64,000 nt of DNA from Xylanimonas oleitrophica (GCF_003244315.1 NZ_QKWH01000002.1:124001-188000); one strand, 5' to 3'; shown: positions 1 to 8,009, counted from the first letter of the stretch. Notes: generated by a model not told the origin, from the sequence alone. Made by a program: numbers and translations.

Positions 1-112
1 TCTTAGGTACTCCAGCGAGGATCGCCTTCATGTTCACCGACGGGCGGTGCCGTCGTCTGGTGGAGGCCTGGGTGGCGCATTCGAAGCATGCTGCAAGCAC
101 CTAACAGGTAGC

Positions 113-127
113 ACCCATTGGATGGGT
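113..127. other. Small inverted repeat downstream of the defence-like operon
   Basis: ACCCAT and ATGGGT flank a 3-base loop. It lies about 100 bases past the last gene of the minus-strand operon, so it could be a weak terminator, but no T-run follows on either strand. I see no convincing gene in bases 1-225. Confidence 0.25.
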
Positions 128-225
128 TCGACATTCAGCAGGGCTGATCAGCGATTCTCCGACATCGCCGCGCGTGCGGATAAGGAATCCCAGCCCGGCA
201 AGTGGCGGCAGTTGGCGACCGAGCA

Positions 226-900
226 TCACTTTTCTCTCGTTGCTCGCCAGCTCGCTAGTCCCCCGCCGCCACCGCCGCCAGGCACCTTGTGATCTTTGGA
301 GAGTTCGCACTCTCTTTGCTCTATTCGAGGCAACAAGGCGCGACGTCGCCAATCATTTCGTGCGAGCATCGCGCTTCGAGCAATCCGCATGAGCATTGGA
401 CGCGGGACCGCGTCAGCGAGCCTAATTCTCATGCTGTCCACTGGTAGGCGAGTGGCGTCGCGCTCGCCTACCTGTCGCAGAGCCGCCACGAGCGCATCAC
501 GGGGCATGAACGAGAGGACTGCCAACGGGTTCACGCTCGGATTGAGTGCGCCGCCCCTAATGCGCCGGAGCTTTACTTGGCCCGAAGAGTTTTCGGCAAG
601 CCACACGCTCCACCAATCGGGCGCCATGCGGAGCCCTGACGCCACGTGGCGTGCTGTCAACACAAGCGCCGCTCGCTCCGCTACGGCCTCGTAAGCCGAG
701 ACTTGGCGCGGAAAGCGCGCCAGCGAGTCCGACTGGCTCTTGATCTCGAAGGCGGTAAGCCGATCTGCGATCATCAGCGCGTCTATGCGTGCAGGGACAC
801 TCCAGCGGACGTCGACTTCTGGCACCAGGAGGTATCGCCTACCAGCGTGTCGCTTCTCGATGTCCAGAACCAGTGCAGCGCGCACATCGGCATCACGCAC
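226..900 (-). CDS. sce7726-family PD-(D/E)XK nuclease-like protein
   Basis: The 224-residue product matches the sce7726 family from its first residues (MRDADVRAAL). It shows a restriction-endonuclease-like core: E28, D40 in a short RIDAL strand, the E52-x-K54 pair in FEIKS, and Q66-x3-Y70 of the kind seen in Cas4/RecB nucleases. A WW pair at about residue 95 and an NP motif near 120 are also typical of the family. DNA cleavage is inferred from the fold; no activity of this protein is known to me. The GTG start is chosen because AGGGGA lies about eight bases upstream. The C-terminus ends in seven glycines encoded by CCG repeats, which may be ragged. It is the last gene of an ImmA-cyclase-nuclease operon, 57 bases after the cyclase stop. 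G+C is lower than in the flanking chromosome. It is the most likely effector of the module. Confidence 0.8.
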   Translation of the reverse strand: MRDADVRAALVLDIEKRHAGRRYLLVPEVDVRWSVPARIDALMIADRLTAFEIKSQSDSLARFPRQVSAYEAVAERAALVLTARHVASGLRMAPDWWSVWLAENSSGQVKLRRIRGGALNPSVNPLAVLSFMPRDALVAALRQVGERDATRLPVDSMRIRLADAVPRPMLMRIARSAMLARNDWRRRALLPRIEQRECELSKDHKVPGGGGGGGLASWRATREK

Positions 901-957
901 GAAGGGTCCCCTGGCGGCCTTGCTGCTGCTGTGCGGGCGGCATTGTACGAAACTCGA

Positions 958-1926
958 TCATGATTGTACGACTTCATCGCCCAAGGGGGCGTCCTGCTCC
1001 AGGTTGTCGCCGGTGTCGCCTTCGGGGAGCACCGTCTCGGCGCCTTCCATGCTATTTGTTCGCAGATCGTCGAGAGTATCGACCGGTGTATTGCGAAACT
1101 CGACATGGCCGGAGTCGGGGAGGTAGATGCCGGATGGCCAATCAGGCTTACCCAGGCACTCCCTGCAGAGGTTCACCACGTCGATCGGTTCGACAGTTTC
1201 TGAGTGGATCCTCGCCATCGCAACATACACGGAATCAAGACTGTGCCGATCGAGGGCAAATAGCGGATACTCTCGGCCATTCCAAACACCCTTGAACTCG
1301 CGAGAGTCGAGGAGCCGGAGATCGGAAACAGGGAACTCGTTGCGCACACCACTGTCGACGGCGCATTGTGCCAGTGCCCATGCGGTCTCTACGGATAGGG
1401 TGAAGTATCGATTTGAGCAGGCCGACAGCACCCGAAAGCCGGTGTCGATAGAGGGGCCGAAGTAGTCGTACAGATAGTTCGGCGACCGCGTCGTGAGTGC
1501 CTCGTCGTTTAGTTCTACGACACCCTTGTCCGACTTCTCGATTGTCGGATCCCGCGGTATGGAACTCTCGCTGTCTGGGCCAGGGAAGGTGGCGATAAAT
1601 GCACCGCCCTTGGTCTTCATGCCGACATCCCGCAAGGGGCCCTTCTCGTACGCGTCCATGGTCTCAACCCAGATTCGGGTGGCGCGAAACACGTCCGTTT
1701 CCGTTGTGACGGGAGTCGTAAAGATCAGTTCGTCACCGACAGGCTTCCAAAGATCAAACCCAGGCGCGTACTTCTTCTCTAGCGTCAGTTCGCCGAGAAT
1801 CTGAGGGAACTCCCGATAAAACGAAAGGAAGGCTTCCTGCCATAGAGGCTCGCGCTGCTTATATTGGGTCGAGCCAACAAGGTCGCAGGACAGAAAGAGT
1901 AGCGATCGCGGAGTTGCTTTCGTCAT
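958..1926 (-). CDS. Class III nucleotidyl cyclase-like protein (candidate signal synthase)
   Basis: This 322-residue soluble protein has the core of a class III (adenylate/guanylate) cyclase. D15 sits in CDLVGST and D65 in KPVGDE, at the two metal-binding aspartate positions. K61 is at the base-contacting lysine position. YDYFGPSIDTGFR (about 153-165) supplies D154, D161 and R165 at the substrate-binding and transition-state positions, with D161 replacing the usual Asn. Residues about 200-322 form an extra C-terminal region ending in an acidic tail. No membrane segment or sensor domain is visible. The start codon overlaps the ImmA stop as ATGA, so the two should be translationally coupled. 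In Pycsar systems a class III cyclase makes cCMP or cUMP that triggers an effector. A similar role here is inference, and the product nucleotide cannot be read from sequence. It could also be a housekeeping cyclase, but the neighbours argue against that. Confidence 0.75.
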   Translation of the reverse strand: MTKATPRSLLFLSCDLVGSTQYKQREPLWQEAFLSFYREFPQILGELTLEKKYAPGFDLWKPVGDELIFTTPVTTETDVFRATRIWVETMDAYEKGPLRDVGMKTKGGAFIATFPGPDSESSIPRDPTIEKSDKGVVELNDEALTTRSPNYLYDYFGPSIDTGFRVLSACSNRYFTLSVETAWALAQCAVDSGVRNEFPVSDLRLLDSREFKGVWNGREYPLFALDRHSLDSVYVAMARIHSETVEPIDVVNLCRECLGKPDWPSGIYLPDSGHVEFRNTPVDTLDDLRTNSMEGAETVLPEGDTGDNLEQDAPLGDEVVQS

Positions 1927-2423
1927 CGGAGACCAAGAACCTGCGCGCGCACCTCCACGGCGGCGGGCGACACTTCAAGAATTCGGGCAATTGCGTGTGT
2001 GTCGCCTCTGAGCCGGGCGTAGGTCTTTCGAAACGGTTCCGCTGGCATCAACAACGAAGCGGCAAAGACGTTCGCCTGCGTCTCCACATCGTTCCTCTCG
2101 CCACGGCCAAATATGGCGCCGTCTGCTCGCTTGGCGTGCAGATAGTGCAGGAAGTAGTGACCTAACTCGTGTGCGATCGTGAAGCGATCTCGACGCGACG
2201 AGGTCACGCGCGGAAGGTAGATCACGAACTGGCCTTCGCGAATGACACGGAGCGACTCTCTGGTATCTCCGATTGCGATCGATCCGCCCAGTTCTCGTAC
2301 GAGTGCGCGCACGTCGGCGGTACCGGCACGGTCGTAGATGTTGTAATGCTCGCCAATGCGCTCGGCGTATTCGCGTATTGCCGCATTAGACAACCGTGTC
2401 GGCTCGGCGGCGAGGGACGACAT
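1923..2423 (-). CDS. ImmA/IrrE-family metallo-endopeptidase
   Basis: The 166-residue protein carries the zinc motif HELGH (residues 85-89) and a downstream E114 in ETQANVFAASLLMP, the third ligand of the ImmA/IrrE (COG2856) family. Relatives cleave repressors: ImmA cuts ImmR in ICEBs1, and IrrE/PprI cuts DdrO in Deinococcus. No cI/XRE-type repressor is adjacent, so the substrate is unknown; it may be the cyclase, the nuclease or an absent repressor. The ATG at 2423 is preferred because GGGAGG lies five bases upstream. A GTG at 2429 is in frame but overlaps that site. It is the first gene of the operon and overlaps the cyclase by four bases. Confidence 0.85.
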   Translation of the reverse strand: MSSLAAEPTRLSNAAIREYAERIGEHYNIYDRAGTADVRALVRELGGSIAIGDTRESLRVIREGQFVIYLPRVTSSRRDRFTIAHELGHYFLHYLHAKRADGAIFGRGERNDVETQANVFAASLLMPAEPFRKTYARLRGDTHAIARILEVSPAAVEVRAQVLGLR

Positions 2424-2449
2424 GGGCACCTCCCGGCTTGTGGGACCTC

Positions 2450-2455
2450 ATTATA
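2450..2455 (-). promoter_or_regulatory. -10 box (TATAAT) of the ImmA-cyclase-nuclease operon
   Basis: A perfect TATAAT on the minus strand lies 27 bases upstream of the ImmA ATG. It is conspicuous in such GC-rich DNA. The -35 region is poor (TGCGGG-like) and falls inside an inverted repeat, so activation or repression through that repeat is possible. Confidence 0.6.
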
Positions 2456-2463
2456 GGGTCGCC

Positions 2464-2499
2464 TGGAGGCGCCCCGCAGCAGGCTACGCCGCGCCTCCA
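2464..2499. repeat. 9-bp perfect inverted repeat at the island boundary
   Basis: TGGAGGCGC and GCGCCTCCA are separated by 18 bases. The repeat covers the -35 area of the operon promoter and also lies just past the end of the upstream minus-strand reductase gene. It may be an operator for the module, a terminator for the reductase, or both. No T-run follows. The rest of 2430-2628 contains no gene that I can support. Confidence 0.5.
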
Positions 2500-2628
2500 C
2501 GAAAGAGAATGCCACCACTGACAGGCCTCGTTCGCTGGAAGCGGCGCTGTGTGGCTGGGAGTCGCTGGTCCGGTTGCGAACGATCGGAGACCCAGTGAAA
2601 GAGCCGGGCCGCGCGGACGTGATGGTGC

Positions 2629-3858
2629 TCACCGCCGAGCTGCCTCGTACGTGTGCCCCGCGGCGCGCAGCCGCTCGACCAGCGCGTCCCCGATGCCGGT
2701 GGCCGGCGTGAGCGAGCCCGCCCTGTCCGGCAGCCGGCCCCCGTCGAACGCCAACGCCAGCGCCGACTCTCCGAGCATCACGGAAGTCGCCGCGTACCCA
2801 GGATCCCCAGGCCCGGCGGCGACAGCCTCGTAGCGTTCGCCGGCCGCCGTCACCGCCCGGAGCTCCATCCGGAACCACCCGGTGCGCCGCGTCTCCTCGT
2901 CGGGACCCCTCCCAGAGCCAGGCAGCACCCGGTCGAGCAGCGCCCGGGCGGGCGGCACGGCGAACGCCGCCCCGGCGACGCCCAGCCCGGCCGTCAGGCC
3001 GAACGCCCTGAACGCCCCGCGAATGCCGCGGCCCACACCCGCGACCTCCCCGTACCGGAGATCCCGCCCGTAGGCCCAGCCCTGCAGGGCGTTCGACCGT
3101 CGCACCACCCGGGTGTTGACGGAGGCCATGGGGAAGGGCGCCACCCAGCGGCCGTCCGTCAGCCGGCTCGGACCGGGGGAGTCGGCCGGCTGGGGTGTGT
3201 CCGGCTCGGCGTCGCGGTCCGGGCTGAGCGCGTATGGGTCGGCGAGCAGCCGCCGCACGGACGCGTCGTGCGCGGCGAGCTCGACGAGGCCGCGCATCGA
3301 CGCCACGGTTCCGCCGCTGACGCCGCCGCGGGCTCGCGCCACCGTCAGCACGTGGCCGAGCGGCCCGGCGCCGTCGGCCTCGACGCGCCGGTGCAGGGTC
3401 AGCACGGCCAGGTCGGACGGGACGGAGTCGTACCCGCAGCAGTGCACCAGCCGCGCCCCGGACGCCCGTGCGACGGCGTCGTACCGGTCGGCCGCCTGGC
3501 GGATGAAGGGCACCTCGCCGGTGAGGTCCGCGTAGTGCGTCCCCGCCCGTGCGCAGGCCTCCACCACCGGCAGGCCGTGGCGCAGGTACGGCCCCACCGT
3601 GCTCACGACGACGCGAGCAGAGCCCGCCATCGCCGCCAGCGACGCCGGGTCGGACGCGTCCGCCACCAGCACCGGCCAGTCCTGGCCGCGGGCCGGAAGA
3701 TCGGCGCGCGCCTGCTCGACCTTCTCGCGTGTGCGCCCCGCGAGGGCGATGCGCGCGTCGTCGGGTGCGTGCTCCGCGAGGTGGGCGGCGACCAGCCGCC
3801 CGACGAAGCCGCTGGCGCCGAAGACGACGATGTCGTGGTCGCGGGGGTTGCTCGTCAT
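2629..3858 (-). CDS. Saccharopine dehydrogenase-like trans-acting enoyl reductase
   Basis: The 409-residue protein opens with a Rossmann NAD(P)-binding motif GASGFVG (residues 14-20), then STVGPYLRHG and the family signature HCCGYDSVPSDL. This places it with the saccharopine dehydrogenase / trans-acting enoyl reductase family (relatives of mycobacterial Rv2449c and Rv2953). These are usually soluble or peripheral oxidoreductases acting on lipid or polyketide intermediates; the substrate here is unknown. The ATG at 3858 starts a product with the Rossmann strand at the expected place, and the open frame further upstream runs into the sirtuin gene. It follows the sirtuin gene by 50 bases in the same direction and may be cotranscribed with it. 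Confidence 0.85.
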   Translation of the reverse strand: MTSNPRDHDIVVFGASGFVGRLVAAHLAEHAPDDARIALAGRTREKVEQARADLPARGQDWPVLVADASDPASLAAMAGSARVVVSTVGPYLRHGLPVVEACARAGTHYADLTGEVPFIRQAADRYDAVARASGARLVHCCGYDSVPSDLAVLTLHRRVEADGAGPLGHVLTVARARGGVSGGTVASMRGLVELAAHDASVRRLLADPYALSPDRDAEPDTPQPADSPGPSRLTDGRWVAPFPMASVNTRVVRRSNALQGWAYGRDLRYGEVAGVGRGIRGAFRAFGLTAGLGVAGAAFAVPPARALLDRVLPGSGRGPDEETRRTGWFRMELRAVTAAGERYEAVAAGPGDPGYAATSVMLGESALALAFDGGRLPDRAGSLTPATGIGDALVERLRAAGHTYEAARR

Positions 3859-3908
3859 CCGGGATGGTCCCCCCGCCGCGGGCCGCGCCGCAACCGGCGG
3901 CACGGACG

Positions 3909-4625
3909 TCAGGTCGCCAGCAGCTCGCCGACGAGCGCCGGCACGGCCTCGTCGATCGGTTCGCGCAGCACCTCGGTCGCCAGCCGGTCGTACGGGGTCG
4001 GCTGAGCGTTGACGACGACGAGGTCGGCGCCGGCCTCGAGCGCGAGCATCGGCAGGTTCGCCACGGGGTAGACGGTCAGGGACGTCCCGATCGCGATCAT
4101 GAGGTCGCACTGAGACGCAGCCTCAGTGGATCGGCTCAGGGCGTCGGCGTGCAGCAGCTCGCCGAAGTAGACGATGTCGGGCTTGAGGATGCCGCCGCAC
4201 TCGGGGCACCGGGGGTCGGGCTCGGTGGCCAGCCGCTCCAGCACCGCTGCCGTCTCGCGCTGCCACCCGCACCCCATGCAGGACGTCGTGCGGAGGGTGC
4301 CGTGCAGCTCCACCACCTTGTCGGGGGAGTGCCCGGCAGCCTGGTGCAGCCCCTCGAAGTTCTGCGTGAGCACGGTGCCCAGCACGCCGGCCTCCTCGAG
4401 CGAGACCAGGGCTCGGTGCGCCGCCGTCGGCTCCGCCCGCCATGCCGGGTGCCCCGCCCACTCTCGCCAGCCGGCCTCGCGGACCGCCGCGTCCGCCCGG
4501 TAGGCGTCGATCTCCAGCAGCCGCGCCTGCTCGGGGCGGCGGGTCCACACCCCTTGCGGCCCGCGGAAGTCCGGGATGCCGGAGCCGGTGGAGATCCCGG
4601 CGCCGGTGAGCACGGTGACGTTCAC
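3909..4625 (-). CDS. cobB: Sir2-family NAD-dependent protein deacylase
   Basis: This 238-residue sirtuin removes acyl groups from lysines using NAD+. Visible motifs are GAGIS (8-12), PDFRG (about 19-23), TQNFEGLH (the usual TQN-x-D has Glu here), the catalytic His in ELHGT, and a zinc ribbon with CMGC and CPEC pairs. The length is normal for bacterial class III/U sirtuins. The GTG start sits six bases after a TAGCGT hexamer, which indicates a leaderless mRNA. It is divergent from the thioesterase gene at 4695. Confidence 0.92.
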   Translation of the reverse strand: MNVTVLTGAGISTGSGIPDFRGPQGVWTRRPEQARLLEIDAYRADAAVREAGWREWAGHPAWRAEPTAAHRALVSLEEAGVLGTVLTQNFEGLHQAAGHSPDKVVELHGTLRTTSCMGCGWQRETAAVLERLATEPDPRCPECGGILKPDIVYFGELLHADALSRSTEAASQCDLMIAIGTSLTVYPVANLPMLALEAGADLVVVNAQPTPYDRLATEVLREPIDEAVPALVGELLAT

Positions 4626-4631
4626 ACGGTC

Positions 4632-4637
4632 ACGCTA
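4632..4637 (-). promoter_or_regulatory. -10 element (TAGCGT) of cobB, leaderless
   Basis: TAGCGT ends six bases before the GTG of the sirtuin gene, and no Shine-Dalgarno is present. Confidence 0.55.
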
Positions 4638-4682
4638 GGGGGTGGCCGAGCGTCCCGGCACGGTGTCTCGGGATGAGGGGCA

Positions 4683-4688
4683 TATCCT
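4683..4688 (+). promoter_or_regulatory. -10 element (TATCCT) of the thioesterase gene, leaderless
   Basis: TATCCT is followed by six bases and then the GTG at 4695. Paired with the cobB element it forms a compact divergent promoter. Confidence 0.55.
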
Positions 4689-4694
4689 CACTCG

Positions 4695-5144
4695 GTGACC
4701 ACGAGTGAGACCGAGTTCCACCCTGCCCGCGTGTCCATGCAGGTGCGGTGGTCGGACGTGGACCTGTTCGGCCACGTCAACAACGCCGCGTTCCTGCGCT
4801 ACCTGGACGACGCGCGGTTCTCGGCGTTCACGCGCATGGGGGTCGACGAGCTGGGGGCGCTGACCGAGGCGCTGCTCGTGGTCGTGAAGCACGAGATCGA
4901 CTACCGCGCCCCGCTCACGTTCACGCAGGTGCCGGTGGTGGTCGAGGTGTGGGTGCCGCGCATCGGCCGCTCGTCGGTGGACTTCTGCTACCGCGTGACG
5001 TCGGGGGAGACGGAGCACCTGGTGGCCCGCTCACGGATGGTGCAGCTCGACCGGGACACCCACCGGCCGCGCCCCTTCACCGACGAGGAGCGCACGGCGT
5101 TCGAGGCTCACCCCGGCCCGGAGCTGGATCTGCGCTCCTGGTAG
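4695..5144 (+). CDS. Hotdog-fold acyl-CoA thioesterase (4HBT family)
   Basis: The 149-residue protein has the 4-hydroxybenzoyl-CoA thioesterase signature. VRWSDVDLFGHVNNAAFLRYLDDAR includes the catalytic-position Asp and the HVNN turn before the long hotdog helix. It should hydrolyse acyl-CoA thioesters in the cytosol; chain specificity cannot be read. The GTG start is supported by a TATCCT hexamer placed for a leaderless transcript. It ends nine bases from the convergent GNAT gene. Confidence 0.85.
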   Translation: MTTSETEFHPARVSMQVRWSDVDLFGHVNNAAFLRYLDDARFSAFTRMGVDELGALTEALLVVVKHEIDYRAPLTFTQVPVVVEVWVPRIGRSSVDFCYRVTSGETEHLVARSRMVQLDRDTHRPRPFTDEERTAFEAHPGPELDLRSW

Positions 5145-5153
5145 CGGCGAAAT

Positions 5154-5720
5154 TCAGCCGAGCTCTCGCCGCATGATCCACCGCTGCCGGTGCCCGCTGT
5201 GCCCGGTGGTGGGTGCTGCCCGCTCGAACCCGTGCGCCTCGAACAGCCGCGTGGTGCCCACGTAGGCCGAGATGGTGTCCACGCGCTCGGTGCCTTCGGC
5301 GTCGACCGGGTAGCCCTCGATCACCTCGGCACCGTGCGCGCGGGCGTGCTCGACGGCGCCGTCGAGCAGGTGGTGCATCAGCCCGCGGCGCCGGAACCCG
5401 GCCCGCACCACGAAGCAGACCGCCACCCAGGCGTCGCGCTCGTCGAGGAACGGGATGGTGCGGGAGTTCATCAGGCGCCGGTACGTGGAGCGCGGTGCCA
5501 CCGAGCACCAGCCGGCGACGTCGTCGTCCACGTACACCAGCACGCCCGGCCCGGGCTCGGACGAGCACTCGGCCCGCATGTAGCCGGGGCGTTCGAGGTT
5601 CTTCACCCGGGAGTCGCGGTAGCTCACGCACCAGCAGCCGCCGGCGTCGGGCCTCTTCGTCCCGACCACCTCGGCGAAGTCGTCGAACCGCCCGACGGCG
5701 GGGCGGACCTCGATGGTCAT
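5154..5720 (-). CDS. GNAT-family N-acetyltransferase
   Basis: The 188-residue protein has the GNAT acetyl-CoA binding segment VRAGFRRRGLMHHLLDGAVE (about residues 107-126) and the late strand with ...TTRLFEAHGFERA. An N-terminal CWCVSYRDS stretch and a glyoxalase-like spacing recall the GNAT subgroup of small actinobacterial acetyltransferases; the acceptor is unknown. The ATG at 5720 is chosen over an upstream in-frame start because TACGGT lies seven bases before it. Confidence 0.8.
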   Translation of the reverse strand: MTIEVRPAVGRFDDFAEVVGTKRPDAGGCWCVSYRDSRVKNLERPGYMRAECSSEPGPGVLVYVDDDVAGWCSVAPRSTYRRLMNSRTIPFLDERDAWVAVCFVVRAGFRRRGLMHHLLDGAVEHARAHGAEVIEGYPVDAEGTERVDTISAYVGTTRLFEAHGFERAAPTTGHSGHRQRWIMRRELG

Positions 5721-5727
5721 GCGCGCC

Positions 5728-5733
5728 ACCGTA
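5728..5733 (-). promoter_or_regulatory. -10 element (TACGGT) of the GNAT gene, leaderless
   Basis: TACGGT is followed by seven bases and the ATG at 5720, with no ribosome-binding site between them. Confidence 0.5.
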
Positions 5734-5757
5734 GGCCCGCCCGCCCACACGGGCGCG

Positions 5758-7110
5758 CTACAGCACGCGCTCGGGCCGTGCCAGGATCCCGGGCACCAGC
5801 CGCGCGGCCACCGACGCGCCCGCCCGCACCAGCGCGAACCCGGCCACGAACACCAGCGCCACCACGGCCACGGCCACGGGCTGCACGAGGATCGCCGCCC
5901 CCAGGATGGGCAGCACCAGCACCGCGGAGACGACGGCGGACCCCACCACCACGGTGGCCAGCACGGACATCACGGACCGGCGGGACGCCTCGGCCAGCAC
6001 GGTGCGGGGCACGCCCAGCCGGTCGAGCGAGACCAGCACCCGACCACGGTCGATCGTGGTGGCGGCCTGGTTGATGGCCACGGTGCAGGCCACCATGAGG
6101 AACGACGCGACGAGCGTGACGAACACGCCGGTGCGGATGTCCTCGAAGAGCCACGCCTCCTCGCCGGTCATCTCGCCGCCAGCGGCGTTGACCAGAGCGA
6201 GCCCGGCTCCGGCAACCACGCCGACGAACGTGGTCACCGAGACGCCGGCCACCTGCCGCCACGCGGCCTTCGGGTCCTCGAGGATGGTGCGCGCGGCGAG
6301 CAGCCGCGGCACGGTGGTCGCCTTGCGGTGCAGGCGCCGGGCGCGCACGCGCACGTACCAGGGGCCGACGGCGTCGAGGGCCAGCAGGCCGCCGCCGAAC
6401 GCCATCGCGACGGCGACGAGGATGGCGAGGAACCCGCCCAGCTGGCCGAGGGTCCCGAGCCCCGCCATCGCCGCCACCCCCGCGAGCACGACGACGAGGG
6501 CGACGACTGCGCGCCGGCCCCGGGCGGTGCCGGGCTGCTGCCGGGTGCGCACGCCGAGCGGCGTCAGCACCACCTTGCGCAGCCCGACGGCGGCCGAGAG
6601 CGCCGCGGCGAGCGCCACGGCGGCCCAGACGAGCGGCAGCCAGTACCAGGCGAGCCACATCTGCGAGCCGACGGGCTGCCCGGCGAACCGCAGCAGGCCC
6701 ACCAGCGGGGCGGTGGCGGCGTAGAGGGCGGTGCCGGCCAGCGCTCCGGCGAGGGCGACGGCGGCGGCCTCGAGCACGGTCAGCAGCGACACGGTGCCGG
6801 TGGTGGCCCCCAGCAGGCGCAGGGAGGAGAGGCGTTCGTCGCGGCGTCGGGCGGACAGGCGTGCGGCGGCGGCACCCAGGGTGAACAGGGGCACCACGAG
6901 CAGGGCCAGCGCGAGCACGGCGAGCGCCTGGTAGGTGCCGGCGATGTCTCCGTCCATGCGGAAGAACACCTGGGAGCCGCCGAGCACGAGCAGGAGCAGC
7001 GCGGTGACGAGGGTGAAGGAGACGAGGGGGAGGGCGGCGGCGAGCCGGTCGCCGCCCTGGCGGCGGGCGAAGAGGCGCGCGAGGACGAAGGTGGTGCGCA
7101 GGTCGTTCAT
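5758..7110 (-). CDS. ABC transporter permease, FtsX/MacB type
   Basis: The 450-residue membrane protein has an N-terminal helix and two FtsX-like repeats of three to four helices each, joined by a soluble middle (about residues 255-320). It is the partner of the ATPase gene that overlaps it by four bases (ATGA). Such LolD/MacB-type pairs move lipids, peptides or bacitracin-like compounds, or act as mechanotransmitters; the substrate cannot be told. No two-component system is next to it, unlike BceAB loci. Confidence 0.82.
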   Translation of the reverse strand: MNDLRTTFVLARLFARRQGGDRLAAALPLVSFTLVTALLLLVLGGSQVFFRMDGDIAGTYQALAVLALALLVVPLFTLGAAAARLSARRRDERLSSLRLLGATTGTVSLLTVLEAAAVALAGALAGTALYAATAPLVGLLRFAGQPVGSQMWLAWYWLPLVWAAVALAAALSAAVGLRKVVLTPLGVRTRQQPGTARGRRAVVALVVVLAGVAAMAGLGTLGQLGGFLAILVAVAMAFGGGLLALDAVGPWYVRVRARRLHRKATTVPRLLAARTILEDPKAAWRQVAGVSVTTFVGVVAGAGLALVNAAGGEMTGEEAWLFEDIRTGVFVTLVASFLMVACTVAINQAATTIDRGRVLVSLDRLGVPRTVLAEASRRSVMSVLATVVVGSAVVSAVLVLPILGAAILVQPVAVAVVALVFVAGFALVRAGASVAARLVPGILARPERVL

Positions 7111-7910
7111 CGCCGGGCCTCGTCGTACGGGGCCGCGACGGTGGTGTGCTCGACCTGGCCGCCGCGGACGGTCGCGACGCGGTGCACGGCTTCCCCGCCG
7201 CCGGAGCCTCCGGCGCGGGCGGCCCGGCGCTCGTCGGCGACGACGCGCCCGTCGCGGAGGGTGACGACGCGGTCGGCGCGGGCGGCGACGCCGGGGTCGT
7301 GGGTGACGACGACGAGGGTGCGGCCCTGCGCGACGGCGGCGAGCAGCAGGTCGAGCACCTCGGCGCCGGTGGTGGAGTCGAGGGCGCCGGTGGGCTCGTC
7401 GGCGAAGATGAGGCGGGCGCCGGTCACCTGGGCGCGGGCGATGGCGACGCGCTGCGCCTGGCCGCCCGAGAGCTGGCCGAGGCGGCGGTGCTCCATGCCC
7501 TGCAGGCCCAGGTGGGCGAGCCACTGGGCGGCCTCGCCCTCGGCCTGGTGGCGCGGCACGCCGGCGAGCATGCGGGCGACGGCGACGTTCTCCAGGGCGG
7601 TGAGCTCGTCGAGGAGCAGGCCCTGCTGGAACACGAAGCCGAGCTCTTCGCGGCGCAGACGGGCGCGCCCGGCGTCGTCGAGGGCGTGCACGGCCACGGG
7701 ACCGGAGGCGGCGGCGAGGGTCACGGTGCCCGCGGTGGGCCGCAGGATGCCGGCGAGGGTGTGCAGCAGGGTGGTCTTGCCGGAGCCGGAGGCACCCATG
7801 ATCGCGACCGACTCGCCGGGCAGCACGTCGATGTCGACGGCGTCGAGGGCGGGGGTGGCGCTGCCCGGGTACTGCACGGTGAGGCCGCGGGCGGTCAGGA
7901 TCGGTGTCAT
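7107..7910 (-). CDS. ABC transporter ATP-binding protein, LolD/MacB type
   Basis: The 267-residue ATPase shows Walker A GASGSGKTT, a Q-loop in FVFQQG, the signature LSGGQAQR, Walker B LIFADEPTGALD and the switch His in VVTHD. The PTGALDS wording is typical of the MacB/LolD group. A GGAG lies three bases before the ATG. The last four bases overlap the permease start, so the pair forms one translation unit. A C-terminal tail of about 35 residues after the switch region is low-complexity (GGSGGG). Confidence 0.9.
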   Translation of the reverse strand: MTPILTARGLTVQYPGSATPALDAVDIDVLPGESVAIMGASGSGKTTLLHTLAGILRPTAGTVTLAAASGPVAVHALDDAGRARLRREELGFVFQQGLLLDELTALENVAVARMLAGVPRHQAEGEAAQWLAHLGLQGMEHRRLGQLSGGQAQRVAIARAQVTGARLIFADEPTGALDSTTGAEVLDLLLAAVAQGRTLVVVTHDPGVAARADRVVTLRDGRVVADERRAARAGGSGGGEAVHRVATVRGGQVEHTTVAAPYDEARR

Positions 7911-8009
7911 GGCTCCAGCCTGGCCGCGGAGGCCGTGGTGGCGCGTCGCCCCGCGAGCGGATCCTGGCGGCGGCGTCGTCATCCCAGAGTATGAGCGGCG
8001 GTCCACCGC

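Noticed and set aside
47-292. A small plus-strand ORF at the left edge
   Set aside because: No ribosome site, no family resemblance, and it runs over the 3' end of the nuclease gene with a polyproline end.
1923-2429. ICE-type immunity module ImmR/ImmA
   Set aside because: The protease is present but no XRE/cI-like repressor, integrase or conjugation gene is in the window.
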